64,000 bases of DNA. Source: an uncultured Chloroflexus sp. (GTDB lineage Bacteria > Chloroflexota > Chloroflexia > Chloroflexales > Chloroflexaceae). Position 1 is the first letter of the stretch. Each line of letters starts with the position of its first letter. The stretch is from the NCBI RefSeq assembly GCF_937129525.1, contig NZ_CAKZNK010000050.1, positions 1 to 64,000 of the forward strand. Direction: 5' to 3'. A program made the translations under genes and the position numbers. The notes beneath the pieces are model-generated. The model worked only from the letters and a program-made list of their open reading frames with translations, was not told the DNA's origin and made no database searches. Shown here in pieces: positions 47,667-55,662 of the stretch.

Positions 47667-48536
47667 TCAGCCAGGTGTTTCCGTCAAGCGCCGTAACTCT
47701 TCAATCAACTGCCTGGCCTGAGGTGAGAGGTTGGTAGGTAACACTGCGCTGACAGTCACGTAAAGATCACCGTAGTGGTTGCTATGCATGAGCGGCATGC
47801 CATGGCCACTGATCCGAAAGACACGTCCATTCTGCGTTTGAGGCGGAATATTGAGGTTCAGCGTTTTACCAGACAGCAGCCGAATCTGCGTCTGCCCGCC
47901 GAGCAGTAAGGTATACATACTGACCGGTACCGTAACGTACAGATCGTTGCCCTTGCGCTCGAATTGGGCATGCGGCTTAACTGTCACCACAAGATAAAGA
48001 TCGCCGCGGCGACCGCCGTTGAGACCGGGTGCGCCTTCACCAGGGACGCGCACTCGTTTACCGGTATCGATACCGGCAGGTATCTTAACCGTGATCACGC
48101 GCGGAGTGCCGTTGGGATTGGAAAATTGCAGCGTGCGTTGAGTGCCGTTATAGGCCTCTTCGAGCGTCAATTCAACCGCTTGCTCAACATCTTGACCATC
48201 GAGACTAACATTGAACCCGCCGCCGGTAGCGTGGCGCGTGCCAAACAGCGTTTCAAACAGGTCGGCGAAATCGACCTGGCTGCCATAGTCAAACCCGCCG
48301 AAGCCGGCTTGCTCATAGCGGCGAAAATCGCTGCCGAAACGATCGTACTTGGCGCGCTGCTCCTGGTCAGACAACACCTGATACGCTTCGTTGATCTCTT
48401 TAAACCGCGCCTCGGCCTGTGGATCGCCGCGATTTATATCAGGATGGTACTTGCGCGCCAGCCGCCGGTAGGCCTGTTTGATCTCATCAGCGCTGGCCGA
48501 GCGGCTGACACCTAACACCTGATAGTAATCCTTCAT
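47667..48536 (-). CDS. DnaJ-class co-chaperone, CbpA type
   Basis: A 289-residue J-domain protein that stimulates DnaK. The J domain covers residues 1-68 with HPD at 31-33. A Gly/Phe-rich linker (GFGGFDYG) leads to two C-terminal substrate-binding beta domains (VKIPAGIDTGKRVRVPGEG). The cysteine-rich zinc region of classical DnaJ is absent, so CbpA-type is the best name. GAGG precedes the ATG at 48536. No dnaK or grpE is adjacent. Confidence 0.92.
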   Translation of the reverse strand: MKDYYQVLGVSRSASADEIKQAYRRLARKYHPDINRGDPQAEARFKEINEAYQVLSDQEQRAKYDRFGSDFRRYEQAGFGGFDYGSQVDFADLFETLFGTRHATGGGFNVSLDGQDVEQAVELTLEEAYNGTQRTLQFSNPNGTPRVITVKIPAGIDTGKRVRVPGEGAPGLNGGRRGDLYLVVTVKPHAQFERKGNDLYVTVPVSMYTLLLGGQTQIRLLSGKTLNLNIPPQTQNGRVFRISGHGMPLMHSNHYGDLYVTVSAVLPTNLSPQARQLIEELRRLTETPG

Positions 48537-48597
48537 GCTTTTCGCCTCATCCCACAGAATGAAAGCGCAATACGGCGCTATAGTGCGTGTGTTTTCG

Positions 48598-48626
48598 ATT
48601 GTAGAGAGCGTTTTCCTGTGAGTCAA
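48598..48626 (-). promoter_or_regulatory. Promoter of the dnaJ-like gene
   Basis: Minus strand TTGACT (48626-48621), 17-bp spacer, TACAAT (48603-48598); leader about 55 nt. No CIRCE operator is present. Confidence 0.7.
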
Positions 48627-48662
48627 GCCAGCCGGTGTTAGATTTGTGTTAGCATAACAACA

Positions 48663-48684
48663 GCGCGGGGAATATTCCCCGCGC
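48663..48684. terminator. 22-bp perfect palindrome
   Basis: GCGCGGGG-AATATT-CCCCGCGC is a perfect palindrome between the wHTH and dnaJ-like genes. On the minus strand it is followed by TGTTGTTATG, so it could end the wHTH transcript. An operator role is also possible. Confidence 0.55.
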
Positions 48685-48713
48685 CGACTCAATCGGGTTA
48701 CCGCAACGAATCG

Positions 48714-49097
48714 TCAGGCGAACTCGAACCGTTCCAGTTCGCTCCGTCGGAAGGATGCGAAGGCAGCCAGATCACGAATCGCGCGCTGTATCATATCCCG
48801 TTCAAGCGGATCATTATAGCTGCGCACCAACCGCCGAATTGCTTCGTGCCATTCTGGTGGTGGCATATAACGATAGACTGGCTGCCCGCCAACGGTATTG
48901 GTAACCGAGAGGAAACCGGCAAGTGTTAATTCGTCAAGCGCATGTTGTACACTCCAAATATCACGGAAGAGCCGCTCGGCAATTGCCGCTGCCGTTAACT
49001 CAGAGCGTGGATGTTCGTGAAACATCAGGAGTAAGTGCAGCTTGGTTGGCGTGTCGAGCACGTGCTCTAACAAGCGTTTGACGTGCGGGTCGATCAT
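48714..49097 (-). CDS. Winged-helix DNA-binding protein
   Basis: A 127-residue protein with a winged-helix core (LTAAAIAERLFRDIWSVQHALDELTLAGFLS, then a wing VYRYMPP). Helical ends suggest a dimer. There is no ligand domain. GGAG seven bases before ATG 49097 fixes the start; a TATAAT (49230-49225) lies about 130 bp upstream. It is divergent from asd and could regulate it; no site was identified. Confidence 0.75.
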   Translation of the reverse strand: MIDPHVKRLLEHVLDTPTKLHLLLMFHEHPRSELTAAAIAERLFRDIWSVQHALDELTLAGFLSVTNTVGGQPVYRYMPPPEWHEAIRRLVRSYNDPLERDMIQRAIRDLAAFASFRRSELERFEFA

Positions 49098-49334
49098 AGG
49101 GCTGCTCCTTCCTGCGTGATCGTCAGTGATCACATAGACAATCGGGGCAAAATAACGACTCCTGCGTCGTGGGAGGAGCACAGTATCGAGGTCGAAGATG
49201 AAAAATGTTTCAGATCTCACGTAGATTATACAACATCGCAGGGAGAAATGCCATACTTTTCCCGGCTTTTTTCGCAACAAATGTTGTCAAATAATAACCA
49301 CAGGTAGTTGTTTATGCAATCGTTCGTGCTTGGG

Positions 49335-49340
49335 TATAAT
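49335..49340 (+). promoter_or_regulatory. -10 element of asd
   Basis: TATAAT at 49335-49340, with a weak TTTATG (49311-49316) 18 bp upstream as a possible -35. Predicted start near 49347. Confidence 0.5.
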
Positions 49341-49375
49341 GTAGACGATTGTGTTCAATCGACAGGAGGTCTCAG

Positions 49376-50422
49376 ATGACTGTGATTCCGGTTGCAGTAT
49401 TAGGCGCCACCGGCGCAGTGGGCCAGCGTTTTATTCAATTGCTCGCCGACCATCCACTCTTCAAGGTTGTGGCGCTGACCGGCAGCGAGCGCAGCGCTGG
49501 CAAGAAATATCGTGACGTATGCCGCTGGGTGCTCGATACACCGATGCCGGCAGCGGTGGCCGATCTGACCGTGCTCGATGAAGAAGCCGATCTGCCCGCG
49601 CAACTGGTCTTCTCGGCGTTGCCGAGCAATGTAGCCGGCCCCATCGAACAACGGTTGGCCACTGCCGGTCATATCGTCTGCTCCAATGCTTCCAACCATC
49701 GCATGGAGCCAGATGTGCCGCTGGTCATCCCCGAAGTGAATCCCGATCATTTGCAGTTGATCCCGGTGCAACGCCGCAAGCGTGGCTGGTCAGGCGCAAT
49801 TGTTACCAATCCCAACTGCACATCGACGCCGGCTACGATGGTGCTGCGTCCGCTCCTCGACCACTTCGGGGTGCGTCGCATGGCGCTGGTCAGTATGCAG
49901 GCGTTGTCAGGCGCCGGCTATCCGGGTGTGCCTGGCTACGATGCCATTGATAATGTGATCCCGTACATCGGAGGTGAAGAGCCGAAACTCGAAGTGGAAC
50001 CACAAAAGATGCTGGGTCAGTTGCGTGACGAGACGATTGTGCCGGCCAGCTTTACCACTTCGGCCCACTGCAATCGGGTACCGGTGCTCGAAGGTCATCT
50101 GGTCTGTCTGTCGATCGAGCTTGAGCGCAAGGCAAGTCCTGATGAAGTTGCAGCAGTATTGCGCAATTTCCGCAGTCTACCGCAGGAGCTACGTCTGCCT
50201 ACCGCGCCTGAGCAGCCGATCATTGTGCGCGATGAGCCTGACCGTCCTCAGCCGCGTCGTGATCGTGATGCCGGTCGCGGCATGGCAACGGTAGTGGGGA
50301 GGATCCGGCCTTGCTCATTGTTTGACATCAAGCTTATTGCCCTGAGCCACAATACGATTCGCGGCGCAGCCGGAGCGTCAATCTTGAATGCTGAGTTGAT
50401 GCATGCGCAGGGGTGGTTATGA
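49376..50422 (+). CDS. asd: Aspartate-semialdehyde dehydrogenase
   Basis: A 348-residue NADPH enzyme that reduces aspartyl phosphate to the semialdehyde for lysine, threonine, methionine and diaminopimelate synthesis. The dinucleotide motif GATGAVGQRF is near residue 10, the catalytic Cys148 lies in NPNCTS, and GAGYPGVPGYDAIDN and the HCNRVPVLEGH region match the archaeal/fungal-type branch. AGGAGG precedes ATG 49376; upstream in-frame codons are not needed. The stop overlaps the next start (TTATGA). Confidence 0.93.
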   Translation: MTVIPVAVLGATGAVGQRFIQLLADHPLFKVVALTGSERSAGKKYRDVCRWVLDTPMPAAVADLTVLDEEADLPAQLVFSALPSNVAGPIEQRLATAGHIVCSNASNHRMEPDVPLVIPEVNPDHLQLIPVQRRKRGWSGAIVTNPNCTSTPATMVLRPLLDHFGVRRMALVSMQALSGAGYPGVPGYDAIDNVIPYIGGEEPKLEVEPQKMLGQLRDETIVPASFTTSAHCNRVPVLEGHLVCLSIELERKASPDEVAAVLRNFRSLPQELRLPTAPEQPIIVRDEPDRPQPRRDRDAGRGMATVVGRIRPCSLFDIKLIALSHNTIRGAAGASILNAELMHAQGWL

Positions 50423-51471
50423 ATGCGCGGGCGACAATTGCCGATCTGACCGATGATCGGGTGATCTATCGCGATCTGCAACCGTGTGATCCAGCTTTGC
50501 CCGGTATCGCCACATTGCGCACTGTGCTCGGCTTGCCGGCCAATGTCACCCCACGCAAACGCGACATGGCCTATGCCCATGTGATCCTGGCTCTGGCGCG
50601 AGCAGCGCAGGCGTTGCGCAATGGGTTGCCGCTGACAACCGTTGTGGTCATTGGCGATACTGACAATGATCGCTTGCTAACAGTTCATTTGCAGCGCGTT
50701 GGCGAGGTAGCTGCATACGGTTTTATCGGGGTTGATCGCCCGGTAGCGCCGGCCACGCTCGAATGGGTCGATGGCGTTGCCTCGGCTACCCGCTGGGCGC
50801 TGGCGCACCAATGGGCAGCCGAACTCACTGCACAAGGGGTGGATTGGTCTCGCACTGCCGTGTTGATCGATATCGACAAGACGTTGCTGGGGCCGCGTGG
50901 TCGTTCCGACGGGGCGATCGATGATGCCCGCGCTGAGGCTGCCGTTATCGTCGCTACTGAATTGCTGGGCAATCGATTTGATCGCAGTCTATTTCGACGG
51001 AATTACGCTGAATTGTGTCGGCGTGAGTGGCATCCGATTACGCTCGATAATCAAGACTACACGGTAGCAATGACCATCTTTGCCACTATTGACGTGTTTG
51101 ATTTGCCGGCTATCGAGGTGCAACTTGCCGCCGGTTTGACGCCGACACTCCTGGAATTGCTGATCGCCGCTCAGCAGGTTCCTGCTGAATTAGAGGCGCT
51201 GCGCCGGCAGTTAATTGAGCGGATAGAAGCCGGTGATCCGACGCCGTTTACGCAGTTTCGCCGTGTCGAACTGGTTACGACGGCAGCGCGTATGGCTGAT
51301 GGTCGGCTAACCTTGAGCGGTGAACTATTCACTCTGGGACAGCAGTTGCAGGCGCAAGGTGCATTGTTGCTGGCTGCTTCGGATAAACCGGCTGAGTCAG
51401 CATTGCCAACACCAGAGCAGGTCGCTGCCGGCCTGCTACCCCTCCACCGCACTCCAGCCCTGTTAGATTGA
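50419..51471 (+). CDS. HAD-superfamily-like protein of unknown function
   Basis: A 350-residue protein translationally coupled to asd. LIDIDKTLLGPRGR near residue 155 is a HAD motif I with both Asp residues, and a late LLLAASDKPAES could be motif III or IV. The intervening cap is large and alpha-helical. The first 110 residues are unlike known HAD enzymes (TVVVIGDTDNDRLLT also resembles a HAD motif IV GDTxND). Substrate unknown; coupling to asd may hint at amino-acid metabolism, but that is only position. Confidence 0.65.
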   Translation: MNARATIADLTDDRVIYRDLQPCDPALPGIATLRTVLGLPANVTPRKRDMAYAHVILALARAAQALRNGLPLTTVVVIGDTDNDRLLTVHLQRVGEVAAYGFIGVDRPVAPATLEWVDGVASATRWALAHQWAAELTAQGVDWSRTAVLIDIDKTLLGPRGRSDGAIDDARAEAAVIVATELLGNRFDRSLFRRNYAELCRREWHPITLDNQDYTVAMTIFATIDVFDLPAIEVQLAAGLTPTLLELLIAAQQVPAELEALRRQLIERIEAGDPTPFTQFRRVELVTTAARMADGRLTLSGELFTLGQQLQAQGALLLAASDKPAESALPTPEQVAAGLLPLHRTPALLD

Positions 51472-51476
51472 TCGGC

Positions 51477-51510
51477 AAGGCGACGCAGATCCATTCGCTG
51501 CGTCGCCTTT
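51477..51510. terminator. Bidirectional terminator between convergent genes
   Basis: AAGGCGACGCAG (51477-51488) and CTGCGTCGCCTT (51498-51509) form a perfect 12-bp stem with a 9-nt loop. It ends the asd operon (+) and overlaps the stop codon of the convergent response regulator (-). Confidence 0.85.
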
Positions 51511-51934
51511 AGCTATTGATCGCGCGTTCGCGGACAATGTAGGCCGTGGGCAGAAGCTGCTTGATCCGCTCGATCAATTCATCGATGAAGAAGGGCTTGG
51601 TCATATAGGAATCTACTTCCGCTTCAGCGGCAGCTCGCCGCACTTCCGCCGAGTCGTAAGCAGTAACGATGAGTGTCGGTGGATAGTAGCCACGTTCGTG
51701 CAAGGTTTTGATCAATCGCACCCCATTCATGCCCCGCAGATTGTAATCGGTAATCAGCAGGTCGAAGGGTTGCATTTCCCAACGCTCAAGCCCCTCTTCG
51801 GCGCTCAGTACCGAAACAAACTCGTAGGGAATGCCAAGGCTCCGCATGGCCAGCTCAATAATGCGCCCGATGTTGTTGTCATCCTCAACCAGAAGGATGC
51901 GCACAGGCTGACCTTCTGAAATTGTTGCCCTCAT
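51509..51934 (-). CDS. Stand-alone response regulator receiver
   Basis: A 141-residue CheY-like receiver with the acidic VEDD pair, the phosphoacceptor Asp in LLITDYNLRGMNG, the Thr of VTAYDS and the Lys of MTKPFF, so all catalytic residues are present. No output domain and no adjacent histidine kinase. GGAGGGG precedes ATG 51934. The promoter region contains a palindrome that may be an operator. Confidence 0.92.
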   Translation of the reverse strand: MRATISEGQPVRILLVEDDNNIGRIIELAMRSLGIPYEFVSVLSAEEGLERWEMQPFDLLITDYNLRGMNGVRLIKTLHERGYYPPTLIVTAYDSAEVRRAAAEAEVDSYMTKPFFIDELIERIKQLLPTAYIVRERAINS

Positions 51935-52020
51935 GGTTCACCCCTCCCCAGATCTTGCGCCCTGGCAATGATGGGTGGTAGAGGTGGCGCCAGTGCCTAT
52001 AGTACTTTTTTCCTATTTTT

Positions 52021-52049
52021 AGTGTAGCACAGATTGCGTGCAATCACAA
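52021..52049 (-). promoter_or_regulatory. Promoter with internal palindrome
   Basis: Minus strand TTGTGA (52049-52044), 17-bp spacer, TACACT (52026-52021). Inside the spacer lies the inverted repeat GATTGC-N2-GCAATC (52032-52045), placed as an operator would be. Confidence 0.6.
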
Positions 52050-52107
52050 TAACAGTTTTGTCAATGAAGGGATTTCTTCTCGGTCGGCCCCAGGAAAATG
52101 ACCAGCT

Positions 52108-52136
52108 TTGACAGGCCATGAAAGCGAATCTATAAT
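52108..52136 (+). promoter_or_regulatory. Consensus promoter of cruF
   Basis: TTGACA (52108-52113), 17-bp spacer, TATAAT (52131-52136): a perfect match to the sigma-70 consensus, about 25 bp before the ATG at 52161. Confidence 0.85.
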
Positions 52137-52160
52137 CAACTACAGGGGCTACCGAATGGT

Positions 52161-53048
52161 ATGACCCGTTTGCCAGGAATACATTACACTATGCTTTCTG
52201 ATCAGTCTTTACTACTTCAGCTTCGCCGTAGCGTGGTTGCTCTCCTCGCGATTTATCTCTTTATCTATCCATTTGCAATCGTTCTGGTGGCTCTCGACAA
52301 GGTTCCCGTATGGGGAACCTGGATGGGTGGCGCCCTGTTGATCCTGCAAGGGGCGCTGATGGGGGTCTGGCTGACCGCGCGCTATCGGGGATGGGGGGCG
52401 CTGGCTGCCGGATTGATCCTGGTCATTTCGTGGGCTGTCGAACATATCGGCGCCACGACCGGTTTTCCCTTCGGCTTCTATTCCTATACCGATGTGTTGC
52501 AGCCCCAGATCTTCGGGGTTGTGCCGCTGGCAATCCCGTTTGCCTGGCTGCTGATTGTCGTCGCTGCGGTGGGCGTTGCTGAGCGGATCCTTAATCGTGA
52601 TGGACGCCCACTTGATGACCGCCTGATGAGTCCAACCCGGGTTTTGACGGCGGCTTCGTTTGCGTTATTGCTTGACGTAACCATTGAACCGTTTGCCGTC
52701 TATATCAATCGCTATTGGGTCTGGATGAGCGACGAAACCGGGTTCTATTATGGCATTCCGGTCTCTAATTTTGTTGCCTGGTGGGTGACAAGTCTGATCT
52801 TGTCCTGGGTGTTGTTGACGCTGCGACGTCAGGCGGCATTGCGCCAGCATCCTTCTCACCACTATATGCCATGGCTGCCACCGGCACTCTATTTGACAAA
52901 CCTTACCATGTTTGTGGTTGTCAATCTGGCTCGTGGGCAGGCACTGCCGGCTTTGATTGGCGGACTGATCATGCTCGTGCTCGCAGGCGATTGGCTGCTT
53001 CCGCGGCTGGCCCGTCGTTTGCGCCGCGTCGCTGAAACCAACCCTTGA
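52161..53048 (+). CDS. cruF: Carotenoid 1',2'-hydratase, CruF family
   Basis: A 295-residue integral membrane protein with about eight helices of the DUF422/CruF family. FPFGFYSYTDVLQPQIFGVVP and the FYYGIPVSNFVAWW segment, with acidic and His residues in membrane helices, are diagnostic. CruF adds water to the psi end of gamma-carotene, giving the 1'-hydroxyl that Chloroflexus glycosylates and acylates. The promoter at 52108-52136 is perfect consensus. The ATG at 52161 is preferred; a second ATG lies at 52191. Its last 80 bp overlap a convergent acyltransferase gene. Confidence 0.85.
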   Translation: MTRLPGIHYTMLSDQSLLLQLRRSVVALLAIYLFIYPFAIVLVALDKVPVWGTWMGGALLILQGALMGVWLTARYRGWGALAAGLILVISWAVEHIGATTGFPFGFYSYTDVLQPQIFGVVPLAIPFAWLLIVVAAVGVAERILNRDGRPLDDRLMSPTRVLTAASFALLLDVTIEPFAVYINRYWVWMSDETGFYYGIPVSNFVAWWVTSLILSWVLLTLRRQAALRQHPSHHYMPWLPPALYLTNLTMFVVVNLARGQALPALIGGLIMLVLAGDWLLPRLARRLRRVAETNP

Positions 53049-53775
53049 TCGTATCCCACGCGCGGTCGATGCCCCAGCGTCCGGCAAGCAGCGGCTGAAA
53101 ACGGCCAAGCCGCTGCTCGATTACGTCTGCGCGCAGCGTGTCAACCGCTTCGGTGAGTCGCCTGGCGACATCTGTCCTGATCGCTTCGATGTCGTCCTGG
53201 CTGGCCGGTGGATGCGATGGCCCGATCTGCACGAAGGCGTGCGGCCATTGTTGTCCCAGAAATTCGTAGCGCAATGCAATCGGACAAAGGGTGACTTCGC
53301 CAACCAGGGCAGCGATGCGGGCAATGCCGGGGTAGATGGTGAGTGGCCGGTAGTCGTTGGCCTCGATGCGGCCCTGAGGAAAGATGTAGAGCGCCCGATC
53401 GCGTCGTTCGCGCAACAGATTGGCGGCATAGATTTGCGACCGTTGCGCGTCATCGGGATCGCGCCGCTCAACCGAAAATGCGCCACACCAGGTAAAGAAG
53501 CGGTAGGCGCGCAATTGCCGCTCTTCCATCATCAGGTAACTGTCGAATGACCGCCGCATAATGGCGCGGTGGATGAGCATCATCATGTAGCCATCCCACC
53601 ACGCTGAATGGTTGAGATAGAAGATGTATGGCCCACATCGTGGATCGGGCCGCGGGCCATACTGCGCAAACCAGATGTGATCGAAGCTGCGTTTGAGGGC
53701 CGGGCGAGCCAGCAGGTAGTAGATCGCTTCATCGGCAAGCCAGATTTTGTTGGCGGGAATGCGCGGGGTAATCAT
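52969..53775 (-). CDS. PlsC-like acyltransferase, CruD candidate
   Basis: A 268-residue 1-acylglycerol-phosphate-type acyltransferase. HX4D is NHSAWWDG (His56, Asp61), and the acceptor motif is FPQGRI near residue 130. In green sulfur bacteria CruD, a related acyltransferase, esterifies the carotenoid glucoside, and Chloroflexus also makes acylated carotenoid glucosides. Its position against cruF makes the same role likely here, but general lysophospholipid acylation is not excluded. Its 3' end overlaps cruF by 80 bp on the opposite strand. The ATG at 53775 is chosen; a GTG at 53802 is possible. Confidence 0.75.
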   Translation of the reverse strand: MITPRIPANKIWLADEAIYYLLARPALKRSFDHIWFAQYGPRPDPRCGPYIFYLNHSAWWDGYMMMLIHRAIMRRSFDSYLMMEERQLRAYRFFTWCGAFSVERRDPDDAQRSQIYAANLLRERRDRALYIFPQGRIEANDYRPLTIYPGIARIAALVGEVTLCPIALRYEFLGQQWPHAFVQIGPSHPPASQDDIEAIRTDVARRLTEAVDTLRADVIEQRLGRFQPLLAGRWGIDRAWDTIKGWFQRRGANDGPAAEAANRLRARA

Positions 53776-53890
53776 ATGACGGTTAATGTTGCAAGGCTTC
53801 ACGTACTGAGAATGAGACCGGGCGATGGTGTGAGTTTATCTTTCCAGACGACGGACGGTGATGTTTGATTCAGCCTGCGCGCAGCGACTC

Positions 53891-54370
53891 TTATGGCAAA
53901 GCGTCAGGCGCGAGCGTTGCGCGCGCGATTGCATAAGCGGCGCGCACTTCTTCCAGCGGTGGTGGCTGGTTATCGGTCATGGCGTGAGCGCCGGCAACAA
54001 TCAGGCCGCAGGCAGTGGCAGCGGTATGGATCTGGCGCAAGATCGCGCCGGCATGCTGGCCGATGGCAGCGATGAAGGCGTAGCGGCCATTGATTCGAGC
54101 GGCAGTCGCAGCGCATAAGAGCGTATTGAGACGGGTCGGTAGTTGTGGCGTGGTAGCCGGCGCCACGATCACGATCAGCTCGGCATCGGTCATATCGGCG
54201 ATGATGTCGGTGAGCAGAGGATCGGGCTGCTCGAACGGCAACACACCGAGAAATGCGGCGCGCTTGACCGGTGGCAATGCGCCGAGTAACGCGCTGAGCA
54301 GCTCTGGCGCCGGATCATCTTCGTCTGCGCTACCGCAAATTCCCAGTGTGAAGAGATAGCCGTCGTGCAT
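53891..54370 (-). CDS. Hypothetical flavodoxin-fold-like protein
   Basis: A 159-residue protein. ELIVIVAPATTPQLPTRLNTLL and GRYAFIAAIGQHAGAIL resemble the loops of NADPH-dependent FMN reductases or flavodoxins, although the N-terminal phosphate-binding loop is weak. No membrane segment. Function not assigned. It is 55 bp downstream of the dihydrouridine synthase gene. Confidence 0.6.
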   Translation of the reverse strand: MHDGYLFTLGICGSADEDDPAPELLSALLGALPPVKRAAFLGVLPFEQPDPLLTDIIADMTDAELIVIVAPATTPQLPTRLNTLLCAATAARINGRYAFIAAIGQHAGAILRQIHTAATACGLIVAGAHAMTDNQPPPLEEVRAAYAIARATLAPDALP

Positions 54371-54425
54371 AGTGTGTTATCGTTGCGCCGCTGTGTCTGC
54401 CTGAGCGCGGTTGTCGATCCTCCTC

Positions 54426-55490
54426 TCACCGCATTGCCTGATTCGCAGCCATTGTTGTCGGCGTCGTGACTATCATTTCAAGATAGGGCGCGAAGAAGCG
54501 CTCAATTGCGTCACGCGCCGCGTCGAGACGGGTGGCGGTATGCACAGCGACACGCAGATGATTGCTGCCGGGTAGCCCAATGTAAAACTGCCCGATCAAT
54601 TGCTTGATCTTATTGAGCGCCAGTCGTTCTGGCAATTCTTCGGCGCAGATGTCCATGTATTCCAGCAGCAGATTGCACTTGTCAGCCGGAGTTGGCTCAA
54701 ACGGCGCAACGCCGCGGCGCAGATCGGCAATCTGGCGAAAGATCCACGGATTGGCAATCGCGCCTCGCCCGATCATGACACCATCGACGCCATAGTCGCG
54801 TAATCGGATCAGTGCATCGCTGGCACTGGTCACATCGCCGCTCCCGATGACCGGAATGGAGACGGCGCGTTTAACTTCAGCAACCCGTGACCAATCGGCC
54901 TGCCCTTTGTACCCTTGCTCGCGCGTGCGCGGATGGAGGGCTAAGGCCGACACGCCGGCGGCTTCGGCCCGTTGCGCCGCTTCGATGTAGTTGAGACTCT
55001 GCTCGTCCCATCCGGCACGAAACTTGAGCGTCACCGGAATCTGCACGGCGGCCCGCACGGCGCGCAAAAGCCGCTCCATCTTCGGGAGATCGCGCAGGAG
55101 CGCCGAACCATGGCCGCCACCGGTGACTTTGGGTGAGGGGCAGCCGCAGTTGATGTCGATGATGTCTGCGCCAAGCTGCTCGACCACGCGAGCGGCGTTG
55201 GCTACCAGATCGGGATCGTTACCCGAAATCTGCATCGTCAGTGGGCGCTCTTCGGGCAAGTAGTCAAGCAGGCGATGACGACGAAGCGCTTTCGGGCTGA
55301 CACTGGCCGCATTGGTCATTTCGGTGCTGACCAGACCGCAACCGCCAAGGCGCAGAATCATCCGGCGAAAGATGCTATCGGTGACCCCAGCCATCGGGGC
55401 GAGAATGATATTTGGTTCAATACGAATGTGCGCGACGTTGTAAGAAGTGGGTAGCCGCGCAATCTCGGCAAAGGTAATCGTTTCGCTCAT
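54426..55490 (-). CDS. dus: tRNA-dihydrouridine synthase
   Basis: A 354-residue FMN enzyme that reduces uridines in the D-loop of tRNA. IILAPMAGVTDSIFRR opens the TIM barrel, the catalytic Cys lies in DINCGCPSPKVTGGG, and LALHPRTREQGYKG, IGSGDV and VMIGRGAIANPWIF bind the flavin and RNA. DusB is the closest named type but subtype is not certain. The -10 box TATAAT ends 7-8 bp before the ATG at 55490, so the mRNA may be leaderless. Confidence 0.92.
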   Translation of the reverse strand: MSETITFAEIARLPTSYNVAHIRIEPNIILAPMAGVTDSIFRRMILRLGGCGLVSTEMTNAASVSPKALRRHRLLDYLPEERPLTMQISGNDPDLVANAARVVEQLGADIIDINCGCPSPKVTGGGHGSALLRDLPKMERLLRAVRAAVQIPVTLKFRAGWDEQSLNYIEAAQRAEAAGVSALALHPRTREQGYKGQADWSRVAEVKRAVSIPVIGSGDVTSASDALIRLRDYGVDGVMIGRGAIANPWIFRQIADLRRGVAPFEPTPADKCNLLLEYMDICAEELPERLALNKIKQLIGQFYIGLPGSNHLRVAVHTATRLDAARDAIERFFAPYLEMIVTTPTTMAANQAMR

Positions 55491-55497
55491 ACTTTCC

Positions 55498-55503
55498 ATT
55501 ATA
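55498..55503 (-). promoter_or_regulatory. Extended -10 directly before dus
   Basis: Minus strand TGG-TATAAT (55503-55498 for TATAAT). The predicted start (about 55491) coincides with the ATG at 55490. No clear -35 box. Confidence 0.55.
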
Positions 55504-55662
55504 CCAGAGAGCGGAGCAAACCCGGCAGTGGGGCGTTTTACTCACCTGGATGGAAGCATTGTCAGGGGTAATGCGGCGAACAGGTTGTGGCTGGCGAGCG
55601 CGGCGGTTGCAACCAATCAGCCGTGTTGCCGCGCCCAGCCTCGCATAAGGGTTGGTTACCGG

